Below are positions 41,303 through 54,300 of a stretch of 64,000 bases of DNA, piece by piece. The stretch covers positions 37,285,001-37,349,000 of the forward strand of contig NC_090291.1 of NCBI RefSeq assembly GCF_037392515.1, given 5' to 3'. The stretch comes from Haliotis asinina. Lineage: Eukaryota; Mollusca; Gastropoda; Lepetellida; Haliotidae. The notes below the pieces were generated by a model, which saw only the letters and a program-made list of their open reading frames with translations, did not search any database and was not told the DNA's origin. Each line of letters starts with the position of its first letter. Position 1 is the stretch's first letter. The position numbers and the translations under genes are program-made.

Positions 41303-43406
41303 ATTCAAATGTCCACTAGGAAAATGTCAGCAGATTTTAGTCTGTACCATATTGTTTTTTAACAGATGATTTCTGGTAGAAAAAATGTATTGAGTTCAAG
41401 GCTCACCTAATTCCAGGAGCGGCAACAGAAAAAATTATTTTCAGCTTAAAATTTAATATTGTGAATGGAATGGATTTGGACGCTTCACAGAATTATCAGT
41501 TTGAAATAAAATCCATAGAAAATTGCCATAAATGTGATCCACTCAAGGCAACCTGAGCAGCTTTTAACTGAAGCTTTGCACAATATGAGTATACAGATGT
41601 TATTTTTATTCCATGTAATAAATTCTGAGGCCAGCAATAAAGGAATCATTGGCTCTTGTTTGGGCTTGTATCATCTGTAAATAAACTAAGAGAGTCCATA
41701 TCAGTGGCCACCCTTTAAATTCCGAGCATGCATTAGATCTTAAATACGAGTTGACTATCATTCAATACTGCACAGTCTCGGTTGTCTGGATGCCTGTTTT
41801 ATTGTAAGAGGTAGTGTATCAGTAATTTGTGTCTTTGTGGTTTGGTTTTTGTTATTGTCATTTTGTTTGTTTTCTGATCAGTTATGTCATCATCAATGGT
41901 ACTCATATTTATGAAGTCAATCGAGGAGTGACCAGACCGAAAACTGCATTGTCTTCACAAGGGACACAACTCCCATTCTGCTGAAGATCACAAATGAAGC
42001 CAAGGAAAGTTAATTTTGAATGTCAAGAGGGTAGAGACTAGGTTTCAACATAGGTTTGTGAACACTCGTTCTTGGAAGAAGGCACTGATAGGATACAAAT
42101 ATATCACTCTATGAAGAATTATGCCATATGCCATTTGGTAAAACTAATCAATGCTACCATGTGTCGCTGAAATTTTGTGTATGTTTGACATATGCGCACA
42201 AACTAAGGGACTGGTCATAATTTATGTCTGGGGGGTGTGTGTGTGTATAGTGATGAACTGAATGAAGTATCTGAAATGTGAATGAACCCCCTCAGGTTTA
42301 TGTACAAAGTAAGCGACCCCACTGCATGTATGGATAAAATCAATGTCAGTCACCAGAATGTCACTTGCAGTCTTATACCTGGAAAATTGCTGATTGTAGT
42401 GTTCAACAACAAACAAACTTCTTGTCTATCCATCAGATAAATGAATACAGTAATTAGTGATATTGCTTTAGAAATTGTTTCATGCTGTCTTAGGTTTGCA
42501 GTCAGCAAATGACAAACAGTATATCTGTGGTACTATTTCTGCTGGCTACGAAAATGTTCTAACCATGTGGATATAAACAGACATTTTGGAACTACATGAC
42601 CAATGTTAAGGACAAGCAGTGATCTAGATTAGTTACAGATGAAATGCAAAGTCTCTAATAATGTCAAATTAAAACAGACACATATTTCTGATGTATTTAT
42701 TCACTGAAAATCCCATAATCTGTTACATCCTTTGCTTGTTTAACAGTGAAACAAACCATGTCCAGTGAAACATAACAGAAACTTCATGCAGAACAGTGAC
42801 ACCAATTATAACAATAAGGCTCATTGTTTGTTTAGCAATGTAATCTACTTCCGTGTGTTGCTGTCTTACCAACAGGAAGGCCATGTCAGTCAGTCCAACA
42901 CTGACTCTTTCAAAAAGACCTGCCTTTCTGTGACAGTTCCATGATATCTGGACCAGCTAGAATCTGTTATCAGTGCAGTGTCTTACCCTGTTTGTTAGGA
43001 AACAACAAAAGAACGTTTCTTCAATCAGATCATTAGATGACAACTGGCAAGTTGTAATGGCAGCTGTATTGTAGCAGTGTAAACAAAACTACTTGGTAGG
43101 GAGAAGTTGTAGACTGGGGTTATGAATGTTAGACTGACGTTTAGACCAAGAAATGAAGTTATACCATTTGAAAATGTACAAAAATATATTTATCTACAAA
43201 ACTAATCTAGATGGAGCCTAGAACAATCCTTCATTTCAGAGGAGAGGCAATTGAGATTTGCCACATCTTTCCAGACTTGAGTTGGGACTCTTACTTGATG
43301 TATTCTCCAGGTCTGGGAGACAGACTATGCATCTGTGTTTTTTGGCCAGCTTAGCCAACTATGAATAGTGAGACAGCTTATCCTTTCTCAAGATTCCAGT
43401 CCAGTG

Positions 43407-43512
43407 TATAGATTTTCGAAGCTCTCTAGGCACTAAGATAGTTGTAACTGCCATATATTAACACTGACTTACGACTATCATAGAGCTAAGAGCGCTTAAA
43501 AAATTCAGACCC
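43407..43512. mobile_element. foldback MITE, family GGCCTAGA, copy 3
   Basis: TATAGATTTTCGAAGCTCTC ... GCGCTTAAAAAATTCAGACC, with the same inner motif CACTAAGATAG; diverged. Confidence 0.65.
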
Positions 43513-43569
43513 TGGATTGGGACACCAAGATCATGGTGTGCATTTACCAGTAGTTTTACACTAAGAGAG

Positions 43570-43670
43570 GGAACACCGGCAATGGGCTTCACACATTGTG
43601 AGGAATTGGACACGGGTCTGCAGCATGACAAGTGAATGAATCGAAATCTAGGCTACCCCACCAAGATCAG
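43570..43670 (-). mobile_element. tRNA-derived SINE relic
   Basis: On the plus strand CAATGGGCTTCACACATTGT and GGCTACCCCACCAAGATC; diverged. Confidence 0.5.
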
Positions 43671-45538
43671 GCTTCATCCATTTAGCAAGAAACCCCGAGT
43701 TCCTGATCTACAAACATTGGCTTAGATCTATGGAACCATGGGTTTCCTGCAGGATTTCTGAGCATGTTCCTCCCATTGCTTGCAGACTGGAAACAAATAA
43801 TCATATTCTGTTTAAGGTTGGATTATTCAGAATTATAAATATTGTGAAATAATGGTCTGGCCATTAAAGCCACTTTTTTATTGGCCTTGACATCAGTGAA
43901 AAACAAGTCTCCATATTAACACAACACAGTAACATGAATTTGGAAAATGTATCATTCCAATCTGTGAAGCTGAAATGACATTTGCAGCAAAATTAATGAA
44001 CATTGGTCTGAGAACAGGTCTAGTGAAACAGCTTTAACAATCCTGTACTATGACATTTTAACTGCATGTGGTATTCTTCAGCGACCCTCTTGTCTCACAG
44101 AAACTTGTGTGTAAATCTGAGAGTAAATTTGTTCTCCTGGGCCTTGATTCACACGGTGTTCGTAACTTTACAACCGGCTCTATATCAATTGTTAACCATA
44201 TGTTTATGAATGTCGTAGCTACAAATGATTTGTAGATAGGGATCCTGTATTGGCTCTGGGTGGCTATCACAACATTTTCCTGTCATGTCCGATAATGCAA
44301 ACACCTTGCAAGTACATATACCTCATTTGCTGAACATGTCTTAAATTACCATTAAATCAAACACAGCCTTCATTATTCCTCATGTAAAACAATATCTGCA
44401 CGAAAATGTGAAAAAATATTGCTATGTGTTTACAAAATTCACATGACCATTCTGTACATATTTACAGTTAAACATAATAGCTAGTGTAAAATGTAAAATG
44501 TCTATCTACATTGAGCATAATTTAAACAGCAAATTATTATTCAAGCAAATAAAGGTATGACAGTGAAAGTGGGGCTTGACCAGTGGTGATTTATTTTGTT
44601 TTGAAAAACCCAAACCAAACCAAAATATTACACCCCCAGTTATCCTATATATTATGGGTCTGCTCAGAGTGATTCATATCTGGGTCAACTCTGCCCTGCC
44701 TACACTTTGTTTTTCAGTCTTGTGCAATGGAGAGACTGCTGAAAATGGACAACAAACAGCAAATTCAGCAGACTTGACTTTCATGTGGTGTTTACATAAA
44801 ATCCAGAAAAGCTCATTGAATATTGGCTTCATGGTCCATTCTTATACTTAAGAGGAAAGTTGACCTTCTACAAAAACATAATCCATAACATGAAAAAATG
44901 TCAGGATTTAGTGGCATTTTGATTACTTAATGATTTCAAACTTTTGAGAAAGAGGAGTTCTGTGGTGAGGTCATGATAAAGGGTAATGGTCACGTCATTT
45001 CCAAAATACAGCGATGGCAGCTGGCTGATCCTAAAATTTTCTTTCATAAAATATTATACATTGAATAATTGTGGGTACAATAATATAAACAGTTTCTCAT
45101 GGTCATGATGTTTTGTGTTGTGCCAGATCAAACATTTCCATAGAAACCTTAAAATAACAAACTGCAGTTGAGTGAGACATCTTTCACCGCGGACACTTGA
45201 GTAAAAGTTTTCATAATAACAAACTGATAGGGTAACACCATACATCCACAGTGTTTCACCCTGTTGAAACAGCGGTGTACATTTCATCAGTTAAATGTAG
45301 TAAATGAGACAGATCAACAATACAATTTCTTTTGTTTATTTTACAAACTTGTAGAAATTTCTTTCTAAATCCGGAGTAAGTGTTTTCCTATACTACAGGC
45401 AGCAAAGAAACTTTGAAAATAAAAATAATGTCATAGATATTTCATGTGAAAAACTGTTTTCAAGATGAAAGTCATCATATAGTTATTTATCACCTTTCCA
45501 ATCCACATCAAATTATAAGCAGATTATTGTTTTTGCCC

Positions 45539-45616
45539 ATTCTCTTCCCACAGTGGTTACTTGTCATATCTTCCTACGTAGGAAGATATGACAAGTAACC
45601 TCTGTGGGAAGAGAAT
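45539..45616. repeat. 78-bp near-perfect palindrome without spacer
   Basis: Arms of 39 bp (45539-45577 and 45578-45616) meet at TACGTA with one mismatch. Arm begins ATTCTCTTCCCACAG and continues GGTTACTTGTCATATC. Partial copies lie at 18342-18391 and 57924-57964. Confidence 0.95.
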
Positions 45617-48378
45617 TGTTTTTACCTTACCAAATTTTTCGTCTAAATCTGCAACCCAAACAAGAGGCCTGGTCTCCAAACATTATTTTATGTCACTGTT
45701 AAAAAATAAGGGCAAGATTTCTGACATGGTCTAAATTTACAGCTGGCCAGCCAGATGGTCTGGTAAATTGTTTTAGATGTTCCATTCATCTGAGTAAATT
45801 CACCAGATTTGGTCTGGTCATATCCTTTCAGGGCTGGTAACATTTTGAAGTTAACAGCCCTGATGTTTGGCTGAATTTTGGCTTATTTCATACACTGATT
45901 ATGTTATATTATTTCATATTTTATGGACATGATATGACTGAGTATGACTACGAAAAGGAATTGAAAACAACAATTTAGTCCACATGAAACATGTTAAATC
46001 CAAGGTTTAAACCTCCAGGCCTCGTTCCACAAACTGACCTAACCATTATGATGATTTTAGTCAAGGGAGTTAAGATTAGTAAGATTTTTTTTTAGGGATG
46101 GGGAAACACTGGTGTTAATCCACAACCCACAAGCGGAGGTTGATGTCTCTCGTTCTGTCAGCCTCTACCATGCCTAATCTACGGAAGCACTAGCGGCAAG
46201 AATATCAGTCACACCGTCATGTGTGCTTCATGCTACTGAGTAATTCATTCATATCACAGCATGTTGGATGAAAGTGAGTGGAATTATAACGTGATGCTGG
46301 CCATGTTATCAACACTGGTGAATCCAATGGACGTGGATGGCACTAATATGGGATATGAACCTCAAACAGCAGGTCCTGTCATAGCTATGGGACACAACTG
46401 TACATACTGCTGCTGTGCCTTACACTACCGGTCTCGACCACGATCTCAAATATGGAAGAATGGATTAACCCTCTGTCATTATCCTATCAACTGATGGCTC
46501 TAAAACTCTGCACTTGTGGTATCACAAGAAGAAAGAGACGCTCTGGCAGCAGAGATCTTCCACAATATTCACCTTCATAACATAAGATTCTGATAATGAC
46601 TATTATTTTCCTTGAATACCACAAACAGCATAGAGGCAAACTTCAAAGAACAATATATACTGACATGCCAACACTGATGTCTTGTTTCAATACTATGAAT
46701 ATCAGTTGAAATCAACTAAAATATGTTACTTCATTTGTTTTGAGACTATGATCCCAAAATTTACTTGACGAAGAAATAGACTGGCACTTTATACTTTATA
46801 TTTCATAAAAAGTATACTCCCACATACTTGACTAAACCTGTGTACAAAATAATAATACCAAACTGCTCATGGAAGACCCCTAGATGATATAAATAAAAAA
46901 CATTCGTAATCTCAGAACAAAAATACCCTGTAGAAGAAACTGACAAATGCAAAAATCATTGACAAAGAATTACATAAGAACTTGATAAACAAAATCCTGT
47001 CAATCTTGACAATAATGTGAACAAATCCAGCACCTGGGAGTAAGTTTTGCAAAGGCAATCTCCTATACCTTCACCTATCTCCCACAACAAAAGGTTAACT
47101 TATTCTTGTAATATAGAACAATAAAATCAATAGGTTGCAATATGCTCTCCATTCCCCAAGGCCAGGTTTAATGAATATACCTACTTCCCAAAATTTAATT
47201 GTGAAAAAGAAATAAGAGGGATGTTAATACTATTTACCAGAACTAATTGAACTATTAAAATTACCTATCACTGTATCAACCTGGCCCGACTCTGGTTGTG
47301 TCTTTCCTTATTTCGCCAACCTATAATTTTTTCCCTACCTACTTAACATTTTAAAGAAATATGAATATATTGGAGATTGGTAGATTTTTATTTTGACAGT
47401 TTTCTAGCACCCAACCTGAATGTTTTGGCCAACAATCTGAAAGGAGAGAGAGAGAAAAACAAACATGTCCAGTTATACAAAATAACATGTTAGTTAAAAA
47501 ATCAATTAATTTTGTATTTATTACAACATCTGGTTCGGATAACTTGAACTGGGAGGTTTGATGGATGACTTCAATATATATTGTGGTAAGAAGGAGATCA
47601 AGACAGTTAGTAAAGACTATATCTTGAAAAAAAAAATATGACAAATTCTTTTGTCACTGTGGACAGTGTGTTCAGTCTTCTGTGTAAGAGCGTAAACTCA
47701 ATATCCATTAACATATATTTTAACTGACTAGATTATCAGACATGCACAAATATGCACAATCTGTAGGAGAGTTAGAAATATTTTGTGATTTAATTTGCCA
47801 AAATGAGAGGCGGTTCCTGTTTTAAAATACTACAATCCAAGTGAAAACAATGATGGTGATGAACGCAGTGAATAAAGGCAAAGTCATTTTTCAATCTTGG
47901 CAAAATCTTTTGACCTGTGATAAAGTGTAATCATCCTCTGACTATTGTCTGATGAACAATGTGTTTCAAAGGGAAGTAACTATGTAGAAGCTTCCTCCTG
48001 AAGCTTCCTCCCCTAAGGGTCAGTCTCACTGGTTTCTTGGCGTGCACCACTTCATCCCTGAGGAATTATCTGGGTGACCTGTCATCTAAAAAATCTTCAA
48101 ATGTATTCACTCTGAATATTCCCATATCATTTATTACATATATAAACCATGCACATGTCTTCATCATGACATGAAATTACCGGTATCCTTGACTAATGTA
48201 CTGTTAATGGCGACAACTATGACCTGCCATCTGCATTGCTCTGACAGTTGTCTCCCCTGACAATATTTTCTCTCACACTGCAGCTGTGGCATAATGTGCC
48301 TCCACTCTCCATCCATAATACGCAATAACAGGTGGCACCAATTGCTTTATTTTTTTCACAGCACAATATTTTCTGGTG

Positions 48379-51300
48379 TCAAGAGTCGCCTCCTCCGACA
48401 GTGAAAACAACACCTCCCGATCCAATATTTGTGCTTCCATTGTCCAAATCTTTGTTGCTGCAGATTTCTGCATACACAGGGCAGTGATCACTTACAACAC
48501 CACCCCATGACCAGCCGTTGGGTATCCATGGGTTGGACAGGCCATCACGAACAACACTGGAACGACCTAGGAAAAACAAAACATTGAGATTTTTACATTT
48601 CTGTCCTCCGATATCTAATAAACCACTGCAGCTGATATGCACAGATGTACAATAGTACATAGGCATGTATGTTGAAAAGTGTATAAAGGAATGTGGCAAA
48701 CGAGACTGATCAAAACTGTTAACATGGAACATTAAGTCTCTGAATTGACCCCTTGAAAACGTCCATGGCAACATAATGATACAGTGATATAAATTACACA
48801 TTTTAGAGACCCTAAATTATTATGGATCACGACTTTTCTGGTCCATGGAGTGTCTTCACTTGAGACGACTCTAATTTGAACGACTTGCCTATTACAGGTA
48901 TACCTTTGTACAATAACTTATTCTCTACCAGTGTCCTCCCATTAGATTTGTTTGTATGTTGTTAACACTGCACCCAACAATATTCACTTTTGTAGCGATA
49001 GTGGTCTGTCTATAACCAAGACTTGACCAGGCAATCCAGTGATCGACATCAAGAACATCAATTTACAAAATTGCGGTGTTTGAAATGAGGCTCATCCACC
49101 TGACTAAGACAGCTAGACTTCTGATGGACGCTCTAAATTAATAGCTAGCTCATGAAATTGAGAGGAATATTTATCATACGATAGCTCCAGAGGCTGAAAT
49201 CACACACTGGTTCAGCAACAAACAGCTGAGGCCTTACCATTATAAACAAGACTAAAGTTAGGGACACATTTGTGACACTAACAGACCTTGCTTAGTCAAG
49301 GCAGTTTCATCACACAGATACAGTTCTATAACTCTTACCTGTAAACACGTCTTTGGTGTGTCTGTTGATCCAAATGTTGTCATAGCAACGGGTTCCATTG
49401 GGGTTATGGCTGCTGATGTTGGTGGCGGTGGTGGCAGGAATGCATGGGGTATAGCCATTCGAGGTCAGCAGTTTGTAGTCTGACGACGAAAAGGTATATA
49501 ATCATAATTCCTGATTCTAAGCTTTCAGATCTTATTAATACCATTATCAAACCATAATCTTGAAGAGTTTTCCACTACATTTTACCCATATCATAATGTC
49601 CTGTAAACTGTTTGTTGTTTTAGGCCACCTTTGGCCATATCGCAATTACATGACAATAAATTTGCACACAATCAAATATGGACTATCCGTGGACTGACAG
49701 GGTGAGCACTGATCTGTGCAAATGGGATGCAGTGACACGTGTCAACCAAGTCAGTGAGTCTGACCACCTAATCCCGTTAGTTGCCTCTTACGACAAGCAT
49801 GGGTTGCTGAAGACCAGTTCTAACCCCAATCTTCTCGGGTCCTTTGACATACAACACAGATGTTCTTACCATCAGAATCTGGGGACAGGTTGAAATCTCC
49901 CACAATGATGATATCGTTTTCTCCTGCAATATATGTCAAATATTTCATTTAACTGATAACCTTACAGGTAAATATACCACAGGATGAAATAGGCACTTAG
50001 GCAAAACATATTAACATCCTATTTCACAGGAAAGTTTATTTATCATACAATGGATAATGTTTTCATCAGGATAAAGCCAACAGATATTTTTTGTATCTGT
50101 TGGAGGCATATACAGATATTGATGCAAATTAGAGATGTCACATGCAAATTTTAGGAACTCTTCACAGTGTAAACAAATGAGGCATCAAGGGTTAGTGATT
50201 GTGGCAGAATTGACAGCAGTGGTTACAAGTGAAAAAGATAGAAATTCACAGACCTACGAAGAAGATACCAACATCAGTACCCCAACTGGCTGTTATTGTT
50301 AGCGAGAGGATGGCACAGGCATACAGATGCACAATGTCATGCAAATATTAAAGTGTATTTGTGTTCAAAAGATTAATCGAAGGTTTCTGAAATTCCATGT
50401 GAGTTAGTTGTTATTTTTCAAACATACAGCCAGGATTTGTTGACAACAATACTTGCTTTAACACAAAAACTTTATGGAAACTAGATGACCTAACACACTC
50501 CGCTGAGTGATAAGGAGAAAATTCTGTCACCAGGTTTGTGACGTAGGGTATTACAGCACACATATTTGTGAATCATGGACATTCAACATAGTTTAGTTTC
50601 ATGATTTGTGGCATTTTAAATCACATTTTTTCAAATTATAAAGTAAGAATGACATTGGATGATAAAAAGGTTATCACACTTGTGTGTTTTGGGAAGGTTA
50701 CTATCCTGCATAGGAACAAGCACGGTGTATTTAGCTTGTCAAGGCTTGCTCAATACACTGATTATTCCAAATATAAGATATTAACCATCCCAAACCACAC
50801 TCATATGATAAGACATATTTACATATATATTCTACTCAAAAGATAAAGACCATTTGATTCTTTCATGGTAATACAGCTAACCTGTTACACTACGACAGAT
50901 TAACTGTAGAAATACAAAACAATGGAGTTTTCTCTATCTTCTCTTGAACACTTTACCTAATAGGTAATAATGAATAATTAACAAATAAGCTTTTATTTCC
51001 CACATATGTTTCACTACATTTCTGAATTACATTTCCCATCTTGAGATTCGGTATATAACTTTGAATCAACACCAACTACTTGGCATGTTGACGAAGATCA
51101 TGAGCAATTATTTCTGTCTATACAAAGCAATGGGAGGCATAATACTGAATGAAGCTGCTCTAAAATCCTTGCAATAACACTGACAAATCACCTTCTGATA
51201 CATCAGCATTTTCCCTTTCACCCTGCTCCAAACACACGGAAGTTCAAACAATTTGTAAAGTTGTGAAGAGTATAAATTTCTATGCTACAATAAACATTTT

Positions 51301-54300
51301 ATTTTGGAAGCACATAAGTTCAATAATATCTACATGCATGTATAAAATAGACGGACTGGATGCACCTTGTTTAATCTGCTATGATCTACATAATCATTCT
51401 CATTGACAATACAGGTTTCTCTCTGTCACTGTCACAGTCCACCATACTGTAGTTGGCCATCATTAGCTAAATGCCCATAGATTTTCATGTTAATTATCTC
51501 TTGCAAGAATACTAATGAAACGTTTTGTTTTGCTTGAATTGTTTTCAATACTTATCTACCAGCTGGGAAATGATCTAGCTGCACACACATAATTTCCATT
51601 CAATTTTCCAATAATTATCATGAAAACTGCAACTACTTAAACAACATATATTAGACGTAGCATTCAACTTTAACACGACTGTCTATGGAATATATTAAAC
51701 ATTGTACTTACATACGGTGCTTAATTAGGTGTCATTCGACAACTAATCAAAGGAAAGATGAAAGAAAATTACTAAGAGGATTTCCAAGATGTTTCCATAA
51801 TAATAATAATAGTAATATAAAAACAATAATAAACTGGCTTCTACTAATTTAATCAAAATTATTCTAGAAAGAGTTAATCAACATGTAAGTCTATGGAAAT
51901 TTTGCTAATGATGACTCACTTAAGACCAACTACTGTCTGTCAGAAATCCTTCATCCCTGGAACTTCAGTTGAAACAGGCACACCTTGCCAGTGCATTGAT
52001 ATTCAACTACCGTGACTCTAGAGTCACAGGGCTTACCTGGAATCTGGTGCTCTATGGCGGAAATGAGGGCTGGGATTTGGCGGACTTCCTCTTTTGTCTT
52101 GTTCAGTGTTTCATCTTGCAGTCCTGCTGCCTTCAGATGGACACTGACCACCACGCAGTCGAACTTCTTGTTTATCTGAGGAAAAACATTGCATGATTAT
52201 ACACACCGAAATATCTTGTTTACCTGAGATGGGATAAGGAGAAAATGGACTCCAGTAAAAATGGACCTCTCCAAAAATTGACAAAAGGGCCACAGCACTG
52301 GAGAGAACTGTCTCTGAACCTACAGAAAATGGACTCACTGCTTAGAGAAAACAGCCAACATAGTTGCTCATATAGTTACACAACTGCAAACTACTGAACC
52401 AATAAACTTCATGTTGAAACATGAGTTATTTACTAGTGGCTAGTACCCATGTCACATATATACATATTGATACAAAAATATTTTCTTAAATCTCCTGTTA
52501 AGTTAAAGGGTCTATCACACACATAGCAAGCAGATTGATGTTTCACCCTTAATTGTTTGGTACTGGATTGATAGGAAATCATCCATTTTTCCTTAAAAAT
52601 ATTTCCAGATTTAGGTTCCCATTAATCCAGTATTAACCATCACCAGTGGCAGTTTTTATGTATTTCTCTGGTTGTTATATATGAAGATGAATATAAACTG
52701 TTAATAGAACTTGACATCAACATCAATATTGTATCAAAGGTTCATGTGAATAGCTATGTCTGGTTTTTGTTTCGGACTTTTTCAAGACGAACATGAACAA
52801 AAACAAGGCTGAAGAAGAAATAGCCTCGCCAAGGTTTGGAAAAAAGTCGTCTTTAAAGCTGACTGGCTAAAGTTTCCCTGTGGTCAGGCTTACTGACTTG
52901 GTTGACACATGTCATCGTATCCCAACTGTGTAGACTGATGCTCATGCTGTCAATCACTGGATTGTCTGGTCTACATTTAGTTATTTACACACATATGCAA
53001 TACAGCTGGAATACAGCCCAGTGTGGCACTAAACAGACAAAATAAATCCTAACACACACGTTATAAGATACGGATTCAGTATTCAATGCTCTCAACCACC
53101 ACCTCTTAGAACTGAAATGTACATCACCCTTGACAGAGTCTGCTAATGCAAACTATACAATTCCACTAATGTAAGAAGTGTTTGTTCAAACAGTGGAGCA
53201 ATCTTCCAGCAATATCATGGTGGCGCACAATGGAAATGGCATTCATAAACCATACCCATATGAGGAATCAAATCCCGGTCTTTAGCATGAGGAGTGAACA
53301 CTTTAACCACTAAGCTGCCCCACCATCCCTAAGACACTGGAAACATACTGGTAACTACCACATTTTACTTCTATCACCAAAGGCAAAATAGTGTACTATT
53401 TAAATAATTAACACTTAGTGTAAACTTTGAGCAAATAATCAGATCTGAAATGCTTTGCATCTCAACTTACTACTCCATTAACAGACAAAATTTGGCCAAA
53501 TTTTCTGTTCAAAAACTTTTTCAACATCAGTATGAAGTCTTTAGACCTTATATTTCTTAACAAACAGGTTCATAAGTGTTCAGTCTGACTTATGTGGGGT
53601 ATTAGTTTGTTTTACAATTAGGTTAAAACCCACACAGTTTTATTATTCCTGTTCATAAGAAAATGGGGAATGAAGCATTTTGAAAATACGATTCTAACCT
53701 CAAAATGAAGCAGTTATCTTTCAGTATCTTTTATTAATCATATTTCCATGATTGCATGACCTACAAGTTTGTTTTTCATTAGCAGTACTAATCAAAAGTT
53801 TTTTGGGTAAGTTTTTACCCCTATTTAATTACAGAAATTTCATTAATTGGAAATTTCATGTCATTTTCATATTCTCTCTCAGCTAAACACCTGCATCGAA
53901 TATTAGACCAACTTTTAGAAATAAAAGGCCTGGCAATGATGCACGTGCTACAAGCTGGTGTATCTCAGCTACGTATTGATCCCGTAGCAGCTTGCTGCAT
54001 TATTGACAGCTATTTCAGCCATCTGTGTGCACTCTCAATACACTCAGGACAATTAACTGTATCGGTGTGCACTATCTAAACATACCTTTCACACTGCTTG
54101 TCATTAGTGACAGGGTTTATTGGCAACATAATGTTCAGTTACTTGTCATGTTCTCTTCAGATGGTATGACATAGACATACATGTAGATATACATCTGACA
54201 ATAACCTCCACCATGACATCCTTACGATTCATGAATGGAAACATTCTATCAAAACCCTCACGATTCATGCATGGAAACATTCTATCAACACCCTCACGAT

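Larger units (their letters stand above)
41109..48378. other. 7.3 kb without recognised gene
   Basis: 3'UTR of ASB-like gene 2 with a hairpin element at 41177 on the left, presumably 3'UTR of EEPD1 on the right. In between: MITE at 43407, tRNA-SINE relic at 43570, palindrome at 45539. AT-rich, only short frames. Confidence 0.55.

Noticed and set aside
46261-46494. 77-codon frame starting MLDESEWNYN
   Set aside because: No family recognised, no splice context, short for this composition.
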